The notes under the pieces were generated by a model. That model was not told where the DNA came from, made no database searches, and saw nothing but the letters and a program-made list of their open reading frames with translations. The translations under genes were made by a program, and so were the position numbers. A stretch of DNA of 64,000 nucleotides from Stieleria magnilauensis (GTDB taxonomy: Bacteria > Planctomycetota > Planctomycetia > Pirellulales > Pirellulaceae), in NCBI GenBank assembly GCA_007753675.1, contig CP036432.1, positions 1,896,394 through 1,960,393 of the forward strand, read 5' to 3'. Shown here in pieces: positions 1 through 9,116 of this stretch; the stretch's first letter is position 1; each line of letters starts with the position of its first letter.

Positions 1-396
1 AAGTTTTTTGGCCACGCTGGGATCACACTTGATCAGTTTTGAGCGCGATCGCAAACGATCTAAATGGTCGGAGAACTGTGCGGGCGTCACCAATCGGGCA
101 AACGCGTCCTTGACGCCCAAGCAAGCCTTGTCGACGAGAAAACAGGCGAACACGACTCGGCCGTCGGGAATCGGGCGGGTGACCAGAACCGCTCCGATCG
201 CCCCGTCATCTTCGGTGTCGTCCATCAGCGATGCGTAGGCATAGCAGCGGTCGATCGGCAGTCGCATCGACGCAGCGATCTGGCCGGCGACCGATCTCAA
301 CGCGTTTTTCTCCGCCGCCAAACGCTTCCGTTTCGCAATTTCTTTGCTGCGTTTTTTCGCCAATTTTTTTTGACGACTCTGTTCCGTTTTTGCCAT
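1..396 (-). CDS. Hypothetical protein, 3' end beyond window
   Basis: An open frame reads leftward from an ATG at 396 to the window edge without a stop, giving at least 132 residues; the C-terminus is missing. The N-terminus is strongly basic (MAKTEQSRQKKLAKKRSKEI, then more Lys/Arg up to about residue 30). A mixed region follows with a Cys-Tyr-Ala-Tyr stretch and a run of acidic residues (DDTEDDGAIG). I do not recognise the family. The basic head suggests nucleic-acid or ribosome association, but that is inference. It is divergent from the sigma factor gene at 775. Confidence 0.7.
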   Translation of the reverse strand, partial: MAKTEQSRQKKLAKKRSKEIAKRKRLAAEKNALRSVAGQIAASMRLPIDRCYAYASLMDDTEDDGAIGAVLVTRPIPDGRVVFACFLVDKACLGVKDAFARLVTPAQFSDHLDRLRSRSKLIKCDPSVAKKL

Positions 397-774
397 CGTC
401 GGATCTCCGTAAGGGCCATGACACGTCGTTTACGACCGGAAGTACACCGCTCAATTTCGAATTTGACCACCGCAGTTGCCGGATTGTCCAGCCCGGTGGG
501 AATGCATCGGATCAGACGCATTTCACTGTCTGGAATTCCGCTGTCTGGGAGGGATTCCAACGACCCGATGGAACTGTCCAAATGCCACCGTCGTCAAATT
601 GCGTCCTATCTTCTGCATAGCGTGGGTTTCTCGGCGGCGATTGTTAGAGTATCAGAGTTTTCCTGACACTCGTACCGATCCAAAATCGAGCGGAAGATCA
701 TTACACCTATCCGTCGCTCCCGTGGCCAGATGGTGACGCGACGACGCTAAACGGGCGGTTGCGAGGACAGCAAA
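397..774. other. Divergent intergenic region, no gene seen
   Basis: This stretch of 378 bp separates the leftward hypothetical gene from the rightward sigma factor gene and should hold both promoters. The open frames crossing it are not supported by motifs or start context. No convincing -35/-10 pair, hairpin or repeat was found by eye. Confidence 0.5.
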
Positions 775-1509
775 GTGATGTCGCAACGAACAGACGGTGG
801 CCTCGCGCGAACGGACATTCCTAGAAAAAGCATGACCAGCATTTCTATCGACCCAGCCAATACGACCGAAATCGATGTCTCGCAGTTGCTGAGCGCAGCC
901 CGTCAGGATGCAGCCCAACAGGATGCCGACGCCGCTGACGCCGAGGCACTCGGGCAATTGTTGCAGCTGTACCGCAACTACCTGACAATCTTAGCGACCA
1001 CGCAACTTGACCGCCGGTTGCGGCGGCGGATGAGTCCGTCCGATCTGGTCCAGGACACGATGCTGGCAGCCCATCGCGATTTCCGGTCCTTTCGAGGGCG
1101 CAGCGAGCCGGAGCTGTTGTGTTGGCTCAGGCAAATCTTGGTGAACTGTCTGCGTGATGCCATCGACATGCATTTGAACGCTCAAAAACGCGACATGCGG
1201 CGCGAAGTGTCGATTGAACAGGTCGGCGCCACGCTGGACAAAAGTGCCTGTCATCTGGCCAACGTGCTGGCCGATCGCGGCCCCTCGCCGAGCGAGCCGG
1301 CCAGGCGGCGTGAGCGTGCGGTCGAGCTGGCCGATCAACTGGCCAAGCTTCGCCCGGAGTACCGCGACGTGATCGTGTTGCGCAATTTGCAAGGCCTCTC
1401 GTTCAACGAGATCGCCGACCGGCTGGATCGTCGCCCCGGCACGGTTCGCATGCTGTGGTTGCGGGCGATGGACAAGTTCAAACAGACCTACGACGATCCC
1501 CGAGCGTAA
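775..1509 (+). CDS. ECF-type RNA polymerase sigma factor
   Basis: A 244-residue sigma-70 family factor of the extracytoplasmic-function type. Region 2 lies at about residues 60-130 (MSPSDLVQDTMLAAHRDF, then GRSEPELLCWLRQILVNCL). Region 4 lies at about 180-238, with a helix-turn-helix reading GLSFNEIADRLDRRPGTVRM. The first 50 residues are less typical; another ATG at 832 (MTSISID) is a possible true start. The gene ends only 12 bp before a transmembrane Ser/Thr kinase with TPRs, an arrangement common in planctomycetes. The kinase probably controls the factor or shares its regulon; that link is inference from adjacency. Confidence 0.9.
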   Translation: MMSQRTDGGLARTDIPRKSMTSISIDPANTTEIDVSQLLSAARQDAAQQDADAADAEALGQLLQLYRNYLTILATTQLDRRLRRRMSPSDLVQDTMLAAHRDFRSFRGRSEPELLCWLRQILVNCLRDAIDMHLNAQKRDMRREVSIEQVGATLDKSACHLANVLADRGPSPSEPARRRERAVELADQLAKLRPEYRDVIVLRNLQGLSFNEIADRLDRRPGTVRMLWLRAMDKFKQTYDDPRA

Positions 1510-1521
1510 CGACCGAACGAC

Positions 1522-4314
1522 GTGTTGGACTATTCTTCGATTTCCGATTTAAGCGTCGAACCTTCGGCAACACGGCACCTGTCCGATGCCCAAAAGGATC
1601 GGATGACGCTATTGCTGGACCGTTACCTGTCGGCATTGGAACAAGGCGTTCCGCCGCTACTGGAGGATCTGGCGGTCGACGATCCGGAGCTGGTTCATCC
1701 GCTGCGATGCTACATCAATGGGCTGGAAGATCTGCATCAGATCGCAGCCGGGTTCACGCCGCAATCCGATGCCGATCGCGACGACGGTTCCGACGGAGGT
1801 TGCGACGACGAACGCCTGTTGGGCGACTTTCGATTGCTGGAGGAAGTCGGCCGCGGTGGCATGGGAGTGGTCTATCGCGCGCGACAGTTGTCGTTGGATC
1901 GAACCGTCGCGATCAAACTGTTGCCGTTTGCCGCCGTCTTGGACGCTCGTCAAATTGCCCGCTTTAAAAACGAAGCGCACGCGGCGGCGCAGCTGAATCA
2001 TCCCCACATCGTACCGGTCTACACCGTCGGCGTTCAGCGTGGTGTCCACTACTACGCGATGCAGTACATCGAGGGACGTTCGCTCGATGCGGTGATCGCA
2101 GAACAAACCGACCGTGGGCAGATACCCGATATCGCGGTCACGTTGCAACGGGCGATCGACGTCGCCCATGCACTGCACGCCGCCCACGAGTTTGGCGTCG
2201 TGCATCGGGATGTGAAACCGTCCAACTTGATCTTGGACAACGACGACAAGATCTGGGTGACCGATTTCGGCTTGGCACGTTGTCAGACCGACGCCAGCAT
2301 GACCAAGACGGGTGACATCGTCGGAACGATGAAGTACATGAGTCCCGAACAGGCTCGTGGCGAATCTGCGATCATCGACGGGCGCACCGACGTCTATTCG
2401 TTGGGTGCGACGGTGTACGAGATGCTGTGCTTGCGTCCGGCGCATGATGGCAACGACACGCCGGCCGTGCTGCGTCAAATCGGTGAACGCTCGCCCGCCC
2501 CGCTGCGGACGATGCGCAACGACATTCCCAGGGACCTGGAAACCGTCGTTGCCAAAGCGATGTCCAAATCGCGTGACAACCGTTACGAAACCGCGTTGCG
2601 ATTCGCCGAAGACATGCAGCGTGTGTTGCGTGGCGAACCCACCGTCGCACGACCGCCGACAATGATCGACCGGTTGTCGCATTGGGCACACGCCCATCGC
2701 AACATGGTCGCCACGACGTTTGTATTCGGGCTGGTTGTCGTCCTCGGACTCTCGGTCAGCATTGCGATGGTTGCCGCGGCGAAACAGGAATCCGACGCCA
2801 ACGCGCTGCTGGCCAAACGCAGCGACGCGCTCGCCCGCGCGACGGTCGATCGCCTGGGCGCGCAAATGGCCGAACTGTTGTCCGAGATCCCGTCGGCCAG
2901 TGCCGTGCGCCAACAGTTGCTCCGCGAGACGCTGGCCTATTACCAAGCTTTCGCCAACCAGGCCGACGACGATGTCAGCTTAACCAGAGACTTGGCGATC
3001 ACCTACGGCAAGATCGGATCGTTGCAAAACGAAATCGGCTCACCCGGCGAAGCGATCGATTCACTACACGAGTCGCTGCGGTTGTTTCAGCAGCTGTCGG
3101 TCAGCGACCAAGACAGTCGGTCGATCAATCACCAGCTGGCGACCAGCGAAAACAATTTGGCGTTGGCGTTGGAACGCGCCGGCCAATACCGAGATGCCCA
3201 ATGGCACTACGAATCTGCAATCCAGCGCTGGCAATCGCTCGCCGACGACGACGCCCAGGACGTGGAAATCCGCGCGGGATTGGCGATGTCGCTCAGCAAC
3301 TTTGCGTTGCTGTTGAGCAAGACCGATCGCCCGGACCAAGCCGAGACGATGTTTCAACGCAGTGTGAAGATCGCGGAAGTCGAACCGCAGAATGACGTCC
3401 TCGTCAAGCAACTTGCATCGACTTACCAGAATCTCAGCGGATTGTTGGCCGAACGCAATCCGCAGCGGGCGGTCGGCTATGCCCGCGCCGCCCTGGAGCA
3501 TCAGATGCAGGAACTGTCCGACGACCACGCAACCTCCAAAGCGGCCAGCCGTGTCGCGTTGACGATGAACAGTTTAGGTGCGGCCCAATCGGCGGGCGGG
3601 AATCTCGACGCCGCGATCGAATCCTACCGCCAAGCCGCTCAGATCCAACAACAATTGATCGATCGCTGGCCGGACGAATTGACCTACCAACGCGACTTGG
3701 CCGTCACGCAGAACAACCTCGGCATGGCATTGGCCTCGCAAGACCAATTCGACGCGGCGAGGCGGGCCTTTGACCATGCATTGAAGTACCAAATCAACTT
3801 GACCGACGTGTTCGACGATGACGCGGAACTGCAAAGTACACTGGGCGGAATCTATAACAACCACGCCTTCGTGTTGGAGCAATTGGGGCGCCAGCATCAA
3901 GCACTGGATTCCTATCGACTGGCGGTCGAGCATCAACACTTGGCCCATTTGGCGGCCCCCGAAGTCCCGCGCTATCGCGACTACCTGAGCAAGCACTTTT
4001 TCAACTGCGGCAGGCTGTTGCGGGAGAGCCGAAACTTCCGCGAAGCGATCGAGTTCGCGCTCCGTCGACGCCAATTGTGGATTGACGACGGTGAACGCCT
4101 GGCCGGTGTCGTCGAAGAACTATTGACGACCGCGTTACTGATCGATCGCACGGGTGCCACGCCGGAGAGCCAAGTGTCGAAGTCCGATTGTGTCGAGTAT
4201 GCCAACGAAACGCTACAGATGGCGACCCAGACAGGCTATCGAGACGACACCGACTTGTTCGATCGTCCAGAGTTCGCGGAATTGCTGCAAAAGCATCCAC
4301 TCGACGAAACCTGA
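1522..4314 (+). CDS. Receptor Ser/Thr protein kinase with C-terminal TPR domain
   Basis: A 930-residue Hanks-type kinase. The glycine loop GRGGMGVVY starts near residue 110, the ATP-binding lysine is K132, the catalytic HRDVKPSN has D230, DFG has D248, and the activation segment reads GTMKYMSPEQA. A single membrane segment at about 395-420 (TFVFGLVVVLGLSVSIAMVAA) separates the cytoplasmic kinase from about 500 residues of helical TPR-like repeats with many Gln/Ala/Asn positions. The frame opens at a GTG 12 bp after the sigma factor stop, so the two are likely cotranscribed. The next ATG in frame is at 1603. All catalytic residues are present, so the kinase should be active. What the TPR part senses or binds is unknown. 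Confidence 0.95.
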   Translation: MLDYSSISDLSVEPSATRHLSDAQKDRMTLLLDRYLSALEQGVPPLLEDLAVDDPELVHPLRCYINGLEDLHQIAAGFTPQSDADRDDGSDGGCDDERLLGDFRLLEEVGRGGMGVVYRARQLSLDRTVAIKLLPFAAVLDARQIARFKNEAHAAAQLNHPHIVPVYTVGVQRGVHYYAMQYIEGRSLDAVIAEQTDRGQIPDIAVTLQRAIDVAHALHAAHEFGVVHRDVKPSNLILDNDDKIWVTDFGLARCQTDASMTKTGDIVGTMKYMSPEQARGESAIIDGRTDVYSLGATVYEMLCLRPAHDGNDTPAVLRQIGERSPAPLRTMRNDIPRDLETVVAKAMSKSRDNRYETALRFAEDMQRVLRGEPTVARPPTMIDRLSHWAHAHRNMVATTFVFGLVVVLGLSVSIAMVAAAKQESDANALLAKRSDALARATVDRLGAQMAELLSEIPSASAVRQQLLRETLAYYQAFANQADDDVSLTRDLAITYGKIGSLQNEIGSPGEAIDSLHESLRLFQQLSVSDQDSRSINHQLATSENNLALALERAGQYRDAQWHYESAIQRWQSLADDDAQDVEIRAGLAMSLSNFALLLSKTDRPDQAETMFQRSVKIAEVEPQNDVLVKQLASTYQNLSGLLAERNPQRAVGYARAALEHQMQELSDDHATSKAASRVALTMNSLGAAQSAGGNLDAAIESYRQAAQIQQQLIDRWPDELTYQRDLAVTQNNLGMALASQDQFDAARRAFDHALKYQINLTDVFDDDAELQSTLGGIYNNHAFVLEQLGRQHQALDSYRLAVEHQHLAHLAAPEVPRYRDYLSKHFFNCGRLLRESRNFREAIEFALRRRQLWIDDGERLAGVVEELLTTALLIDRTGATPESQVSKSDCVEYANETLQMATQTGYRDDTDLFDRPEFAELLQKHPLDET

Positions 4315-4363
4315 CAAACTAATCTTCAACGCGGTTTCTCGTTCAACCGATCCAGACGCCCCC

Positions 4364-5446
4364 ATGAGACACGACTCCGTGAACCGTTCCCCACGCCCCC
4401 GCCGCGACGCCGCCCGTCGAACCCTGCGTTTCAAGGTCGAAAGACTGGAGTGCCGGACGATGCTGGCTGGTGATGTCGATTTGGGTCTTGCGTTGGACGT
4501 CGAAACGGACGATGCAGGCCACGTGCCCGCGGCGGAGGTCGCTACGCCGCGAACGGGGGCGACAGCTTCGCCAACCGCGCCGGCGATTCGTCTGGAGTCC
4601 ATCCGGCCGACATCGCCTGATCCCCTGGCTCGAACCGCGAATCGTCAATCGACCAACGCCCCGGCTGATGAACTGCCGCAAGAACCGTCGGACAAAAAAC
4701 GCAAGACCGGCCCGTCGGTCCCATCGACCGACGACGCGTCACCGTCGGACAAGCCGCTGACCGATGACGAGGGAGGCATGATCGCGGTACGAAGCCCTGA
4801 AATACCCTCCGATCACGCCGACGAACTGGCCAGTTTTGATTTCACCGCCGATCTGGGAATGCAGTTCCTGACCGTCGATTCCGACATGAGCGATGTTCAG
4901 CGGACGCCTGCGGTTTCGCCGGCAACCCTTCGATCAACGAACCTGTCGCAATCCGCCGTCACGGCATCGACGCCGCCAAACATTCAATCTGGGCCCCCGC
5001 TGGCGGACACCCCGATTCAGCCGCTGGTTGAAAACCCGGTGAAGCCGCTGGTCGAGAATCCGGTGCGGTCGCCCGCCGCCTCCGGCAGTGACCATGGTGG
5101 CATGATCCGCGTCTACAGCACCGCGCTTCCCACGTTGGGACCAACGGCATTGTCGTCCAAGATTCGAATCGAACTTGCGCCCAGCACGGGGCACTATCGG
5201 AACTTTCGAATCGCCGAAACACCGGGGCTGGATTCAGAGCGTGATTCTGAACGCTCGGCAACCTTGGTCAGCCGGTGGACGCAGGGCGATTCGGTCGACA
5301 AGAATCGAATCAAACGAAAATCCGTCGGTGTCCGTGGATTTCCTCGTTCTGTCACGAACACGCCCTCGGTGGTCTCGGGAAGTGCCCTGTTGAGTGGCGA
5401 AATCGCCGGTCGCAGCGAACCGGCAAACGCCGCGCGTTCGCAGTAG
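4364..5446 (+). CDS. Exported Pro/Ser/Thr-rich protein with LExRxMLA signature
   Basis: A 360-residue protein of low complexity, starting at the ATG at 4364; the frame is open further upstream but without a good start. The N-terminus has basic residues followed by RFKVERLECRTMLAGDVD. This is the planctomycete LExRxLLA-type signature found at the start of many secreted or surface proteins. The rest is rich in Pro, Ser, Thr and Asp, with a short repeat around residues 220-235 (QPLVENPVKPLVENPV) and no recognised domain. It follows the kinase gene by 49 bp on the same strand and may be cotranscribed with it. Function unknown; surface or periplasmic location is inferred. Confidence 0.75.
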   Translation: MRHDSVNRSPRPRRDAARRTLRFKVERLECRTMLAGDVDLGLALDVETDDAGHVPAAEVATPRTGATASPTAPAIRLESIRPTSPDPLARTANRQSTNAPADELPQEPSDKKRKTGPSVPSTDDASPSDKPLTDDEGGMIAVRSPEIPSDHADELASFDFTADLGMQFLTVDSDMSDVQRTPAVSPATLRSTNLSQSAVTASTPPNIQSGPPLADTPIQPLVENPVKPLVENPVRSPAASGSDHGGMIRVYSTALPTLGPTALSSKIRIELAPSTGHYRNFRIAETPGLDSERDSERSATLVSRWTQGDSVDKNRIKRKSVGVRGFPRSVTNTPSVVSGSALLSGEIAGRSEPANAARSQ

Positions 5447-5683
5447 CCTTGACGTGGGATCGTCTTCCAGCTGATCCATCTGACACATGTTTTCCGCTCG
5501 ATCCTGACGGGTGCGTGATCTTTTCTTAAAAAACTGTGCCCATGCCGTGACACTCGCACCGGGGTTTCCGCCTGGAACCCCATCGGCAGCGTCTTGTTTG
5601 GCGCTACCGCATCAGGTCCCAGTGGTATTGGATTGACATCTCATTTGCGTCTCTCGGTACCCGCAACAGCGGACCCTACGCCA

Positions 5684-6757
5684 ATGAACGGTCGTCTGAT
5701 GAACCCCTTGGAATCCGATCCGGTCACGGAACTCTTGTCGAAGCTGTACCTGCCCCGCTGGCAGGCCGCATATTGGCATCTGCCGACTCGCTGGGGCCTG
5801 GAAGTCCCCGCCGGCGTCGTCAGCATGTACGTCATCACGCGTGGCGGAGGCTGGTTCGTGCCCGGTGGCAACGGTACCAGCGGCAACATTGCAAGTGGCA
5901 GCGGGTTGGCAGGCAGCGGCTTGGCAGGCAGCGGCTTGGCAGGCAGCGGCTTGAGCGGCAGGACGTCCGACGCGACGGCTGCCAAACCGATCCGCGTCAT
6001 CGCCGGTGACCACCTGATTACCACCGATGGCGGTCGACACCAATTGGTGAGGGAACTTGGCAGCGACACCGAACCTGTCGCCGAACGTCTGTCCGATTGC
6101 ATCTGGCCGATCTTGCCGGGTCCACACGATTCGACCACCGTGCTGTATGGACAATTTGAATTGACGGGGCTGTCGATCAACCCCTTGGCGATCGGATTGC
6201 CGCCCCTGATCCACCTCAATCATCGCCGCGACCGTGAATTGAAAACGTGCCTTCCGCTACTGGATCTAACGCACCAGGTGATCCGCGATGCGGCGCCGGG
6301 TTGGCAGTTGACGGTCCGCAAGTTGTCCGAGCTGGTTTTGATTCAAACCATCGCGACCCAGCTGCATCGCAACACTCAGTCAGTCGACCAAATCGATCAA
6401 TCGGGATTGCTGCGGGCGATGACCGACACCGTCATCGGTCCGGTGCTGAAGACGATGATCGAAACCCCCGAATCCCCCTGGACCGTCCCCACGATGGCTC
6501 AGCGGGCTAGGGTTTCCAAGTCCGCGTTTTCCGACCGATTTCGCAATCTTCTCGGTCGCGCGCCGCTGCAATACTTGACCGAGTTGCGGATGCAAAAAGC
6601 GCGTCGTTTGCTACGCGAAACCGACGTCGAAATTTCACACATCGCCACCCAAGTCGGCTACGAGTCTCCGTCATCGTTCAGCAGCGTGTTCAAACGATGG
6701 AACGATTGTTCTCCGGCCGAATTTCGACGCTCACGGTCTCTGGTCAAAACCGGATAG
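5684..6757 (+). CDS. AraC-family transcriptional regulator with cupin-like sensor domain
   Basis: A 357-residue regulator. The N-terminal half (about 1-210) resembles the cupin-type AraC binding domain (WHLPTRWGLEVPAGVVSMYVITRG). The C-terminal about 100 residues form the two helix-turn-helix DNA-binding domain: TMAQRARVSKSAFSDRFRNL, then EISHIATQVGYESPSSFSSVF and the typical ending SPAEFRR. I chose ATG 5684; a TTG-initiated frame 30 codons longer and an ATG at 5699 are alternatives. The sensor domain is interrupted by a glycine-serine-leucine stretch encoded by a 15-bp tandem repeat. It lies between exported-protein genes; its target is not evident. Confidence 0.9.
   Translation: MNGRLMNPLESDPVTELLSKLYLPRWQAAYWHLPTRWGLEVPAGVVSMYVITRGGGWFVPGGNGTSGNIASGSGLAGSGLAGSGLAGSGLSGRTSDATAAKPIRVIAGDHLITTDGGRHQLVRELGSDTEPVAERLSDCIWPILPGPHDSTTVLYGQFELTGLSINPLAIGLPPLIHLNHRRDRELKTCLPLLDLTHQVIRDAAPGWQLTVRKLSELVLIQTIATQLHRNTQSVDQIDQSGLLRAMTDTVIGPVLKTMIETPESPWTVPTMAQRARVSKSAFSDRFRNLLGRAPLQYLTELRMQKARRLLRETDVEISHIATQVGYESPSSFSSVFKRWNDCSPAEFRRSRSLVKTG
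5896..5956 (+). repeat. 15-bp tandem repeat inside the AraC regulator gene
   Basis: About four copies of a 15-bp unit (ggcagcggcttggca with small changes) encode repeated Gly-Ser-Gly-Leu-Ala within the sensor domain. Being a multiple of three, copy-number change would lengthen or shorten a flexible loop without breaking the frame. Confidence 0.85.
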
Positions 6758-6779
6758 CGGCTTGTTCCGATTCAATCAG

Positions 6780-7364
6780 TCACCAACCCGACATCAACAC
6801 GTCCACTCGATCGGGACGCAGCGGCCCCATCGGCGGATCGATTGCGTGATGGATCGTGTGATGGATTCGACGGGACGAGTGACCGGCGAGTTCCGACAAG
6901 GGTTGCGAGACCGGCAGGCGATCGACCGGCGCGGTGACCGACAATGCGGCGGCGCGCTCGTCGAAATGCACGTGGCTGACGGTGATCGGTGCCGCGCCGG
7001 GTTGGCTTACACAGGCCTCCTCTTGGAATCCAATGCTGATCAGATCTCCGTCGCTCGCCTCAACCGGTTCCGCCGTGAACAAGAACGCGGTGATCGTCCC
7101 GGCTTCCTGATCGATGTTGACAGACATGGAAACGTTTCCGTTCCAGAACTTCCCCGGTTCGACGGTCCATTCTTCGGCGCGGACGACGTTGGGGTCGTAT
7201 TCGATTCGGATTTCCGCGGCGCGGATGTCATGGGCGTTTTCAACGCGTAGCGGCAAACGAAGCTCGCGTGCCGATTCGTCGAACGTTTGCGTCACGGAAA
7301 CGGTTGCCAACAATCGCCTGAATTCCAACCGCTCCGCGGCAAGCCTGCGTGTCTGGACTGCCAT
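6780..7364 (-). CDS. Small exported protein with LExRRLLA signature and cohesin-like domain
   Basis: A 194-residue protein if translation starts at the ATG at 7364, directly before MAVQTRRLAAERLEFRRLLATVS; the frame remains open upstream to 7502 but that extension has no signature. After the signal the region about 25-150 resembles a cohesin fold (ENAHDIRAAEIRIEYDPNVV, then WNGNVSMSVNIDQEAGTITAF). The C-terminal about 40 residues are His/Arg rich. It is convergent with the AraC gene and lies just downstream of another cohesin-like gene in the same direction. The likely role is surface protein interaction, inferred from domain type. Confidence 0.75.
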   Translation of the reverse strand: MAVQTRRLAAERLEFRRLLATVSVTQTFDESARELRLPLRVENAHDIRAAEIRIEYDPNVVRAEEWTVEPGKFWNGNVSMSVNIDQEAGTITAFLFTAEPVEASDGDLISIGFQEEACVSQPGAAPITVSHVHFDERAAALSVTAPVDRLPVSQPLSELAGHSSRRIHHTIHHAIDPPMGPLRPDRVDVLMSGW

Positions 7365-7539
7365 CCTGGTACCACTGATCGAGAAGCGTGCCGTCCCTAC
7401 ACGGTGCGTCACGATCTGTGCTGTACCGATTCCCGGCCCCAGCGAACAAGACCAACCGATAGAAGTTGGTGAAGTGCGCGAGCCATTTGGACGATCGAGC
7501 AAGCCGCAATGTCGACGATGCCGCTTCTCCGCTGGCCGC

Positions 7540-8727
7540 CTACCAAAGCTGCGTCGTCGCGTAGACCTGATCGAGAGCTTCGTCTTCGTCCTGGGTTTTG
7601 TTTTCAGGCAACACAGCGCTTATTGCTGCGGGCGATCGGAACGTATCAAGGATCGCCTCGCTGGCCGCGGGAACCATCTCCCCCTCGCCGGCTGAAACAC
7701 TCAGCAACGATTCGGATGTCGCTGCAGCAAGCGTTGCCGATTCATTCGCCGCGTCCAACGAACTCAGAGACGTTGCGGCGACCGCGGCGGAGGTGATCGT
7801 GGGTGCCGTCGCGACGCTTCCGGATTCTGCGTCGTCGTTGATTCGAGCGATTTCGTTGGACCATGCATCCGAACCGATCGGCATCACAAGTGTCGTCAGC
7901 AGCCGGTTGTACAAGAATGATGGAAGCAGGCCGAGTTCGGTGAAATTCTGATCCTGCAACGCTTCGCCGGCCGTCAGCGTCACAGTCAATTCGTTGTCCC
8001 CGCCATCCAAGTAGGCGACGGGTTGTTGTTGAGTGATCGTGTACGACCCTGCCGGTAATTCGGTGAACTGATAGCTTCCATCAGCTGCCGTCACCGTCTG
8101 CTGCTGCGCCCCAGACGTCGTGTTGACCAACGTGATCGTGACGCCCGGAATTGCCTCGCCAGCGTCCAAGCTACCGTTGGCATTGGCGTCTGCGAACACG
8201 AAACCTGAGATCGTCTCCGAGCCGGTTGCGACAATCGTCAGGGTCCCGTCGGTTTCATCGTCCCCGGCGATGGGTGACGGTGTGACGCTGAGCTGGCCTT
8301 CGTTTAAAACGACCGAGGTCAGATCAAGTGTGGTCGTAGCACCCACCGTTGCGTCGTGGTCGACGGTGAACTGCAACTCGACCAGGCTTCCCGCGGTCGC
8401 GGCCAATTCGGATGACGACGAGATGAAAATAATAATGGTGCCGGTCGCATCGTCGACATTCACGGTCACTTGGGTGTCATTGCCACTGTCCCAGACCGAA
8501 CCGGCGGTGACATCGGCTTTTTCCAGATCCAAGAGATCGGTGTCATAGCTGAGCCGAATCTCGGCACCGCGGACTCCATCGGCGTCATCGATGTTGACGG
8601 GAACGGAAACGACCGAGGCCGGCGCCGCCGTCAAATCATCAGCAATGTCGACTGCGGCCAGCAACCGACGGGCCGAGAGACTTTCGATCGCCGGGCGCCG
8701 TCGTCTGTTTCTGGAAATCAATTTCAT
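7540..8727 (-). CDS. Exported protein with cohesin-like and SdrD/Cna-B-like domains
   Basis: A 395-residue protein starting MKLISRNRRRRPAIE, then the signature SLSARRLLAAVDI. Residues about 35-165 form a cohesin-like domain (DADGVRGAEIRLSYDTDLLDL). Residues about 175-275 form an SdrD/Cna-B type beta-sandwich: ISGFVFADANANGSLDAGEA has the Asp/Asn calcium-type loop, followed by TVTAADGSYQFTELPAGSYTI. The C-terminal 120 residues are Ala/Ser rich without a known fold. The gene is divergent from the cadherin-repeat protein at 9117, so both may share the 390-bp control region. It is probably extracellular or attached to the cell surface. Confidence 0.85.
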   Translation of the reverse strand: MKLISRNRRRRPAIESLSARRLLAAVDIADDLTAAPASVVSVPVNIDDADGVRGAEIRLSYDTDLLDLEKADVTAGSVWDSGNDTQVTVNVDDATGTIIIFISSSSELAATAGSLVELQFTVDHDATVGATTTLDLTSVVLNEGQLSVTPSPIAGDDETDGTLTIVATGSETISGFVFADANANGSLDAGEAIPGVTITLVNTTSGAQQQTVTAADGSYQFTELPAGSYTITQQQPVAYLDGGDNELTVTLTAGEALQDQNFTELGLLPSFLYNRLLTTLVMPIGSDAWSNEIARINDDAESGSVATAPTITSAAVAATSLSSLDAANESATLAAATSESLLSVSAGEGEMVPAASEAILDTFRSPAAISAVLPENKTQDEDEALDQVYATTQLW

Positions 8728-9116
8728 GGGGCTGTCAGGCAGGGATTCGGGTAGGTGCTCAGGGACTAGGCGGATTCGCGGGGCGAGGTGTCACAGAGAT
8801 TTTGGAGAAAATCACGCTCGGTTCTTCCGAAAAGGCACTGGTCACCAACACATCCTAAGTCACCCTCCCTGGCAGCAGGCGGGACGAGCGGAGCCATCAT
8901 GTACCAACATCAATTGTGCAAAAAACTTTCTTTGCGGTGTGACATCCCCGCTGACGATTCCGCCTGACAGGCACGGGCAGATCGTCGGTGTCGGCGGATC
9001 TGCCCTGTTAGCCAAACGCCGCAAAATGGATTTTTCGACGGCGATTGATCTTCCGCGATGGACTGCCCCACACCGCTTTTTGCACCGGCATTCCCCGGAC
9101 AAGGTCACACGTCAAT
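8728..9116. other. Divergent control region between two surface-protein genes
   Basis: This stretch of 389 bp lies between two divergent genes for LExRxLLA-signature proteins and presumably holds both promoters. No clear promoter pair, riboswitch or long hairpin was recognised by eye. An in-frame extension of the rightward gene starts at 9045 but precedes the signature and is not favoured. Confidence 0.5.

Noticed and set aside
1657..2946. 429-codon open frame on the minus strand
   Set aside because: Antisense to the kinase domain, which has all catalytic motifs on the plus strand.
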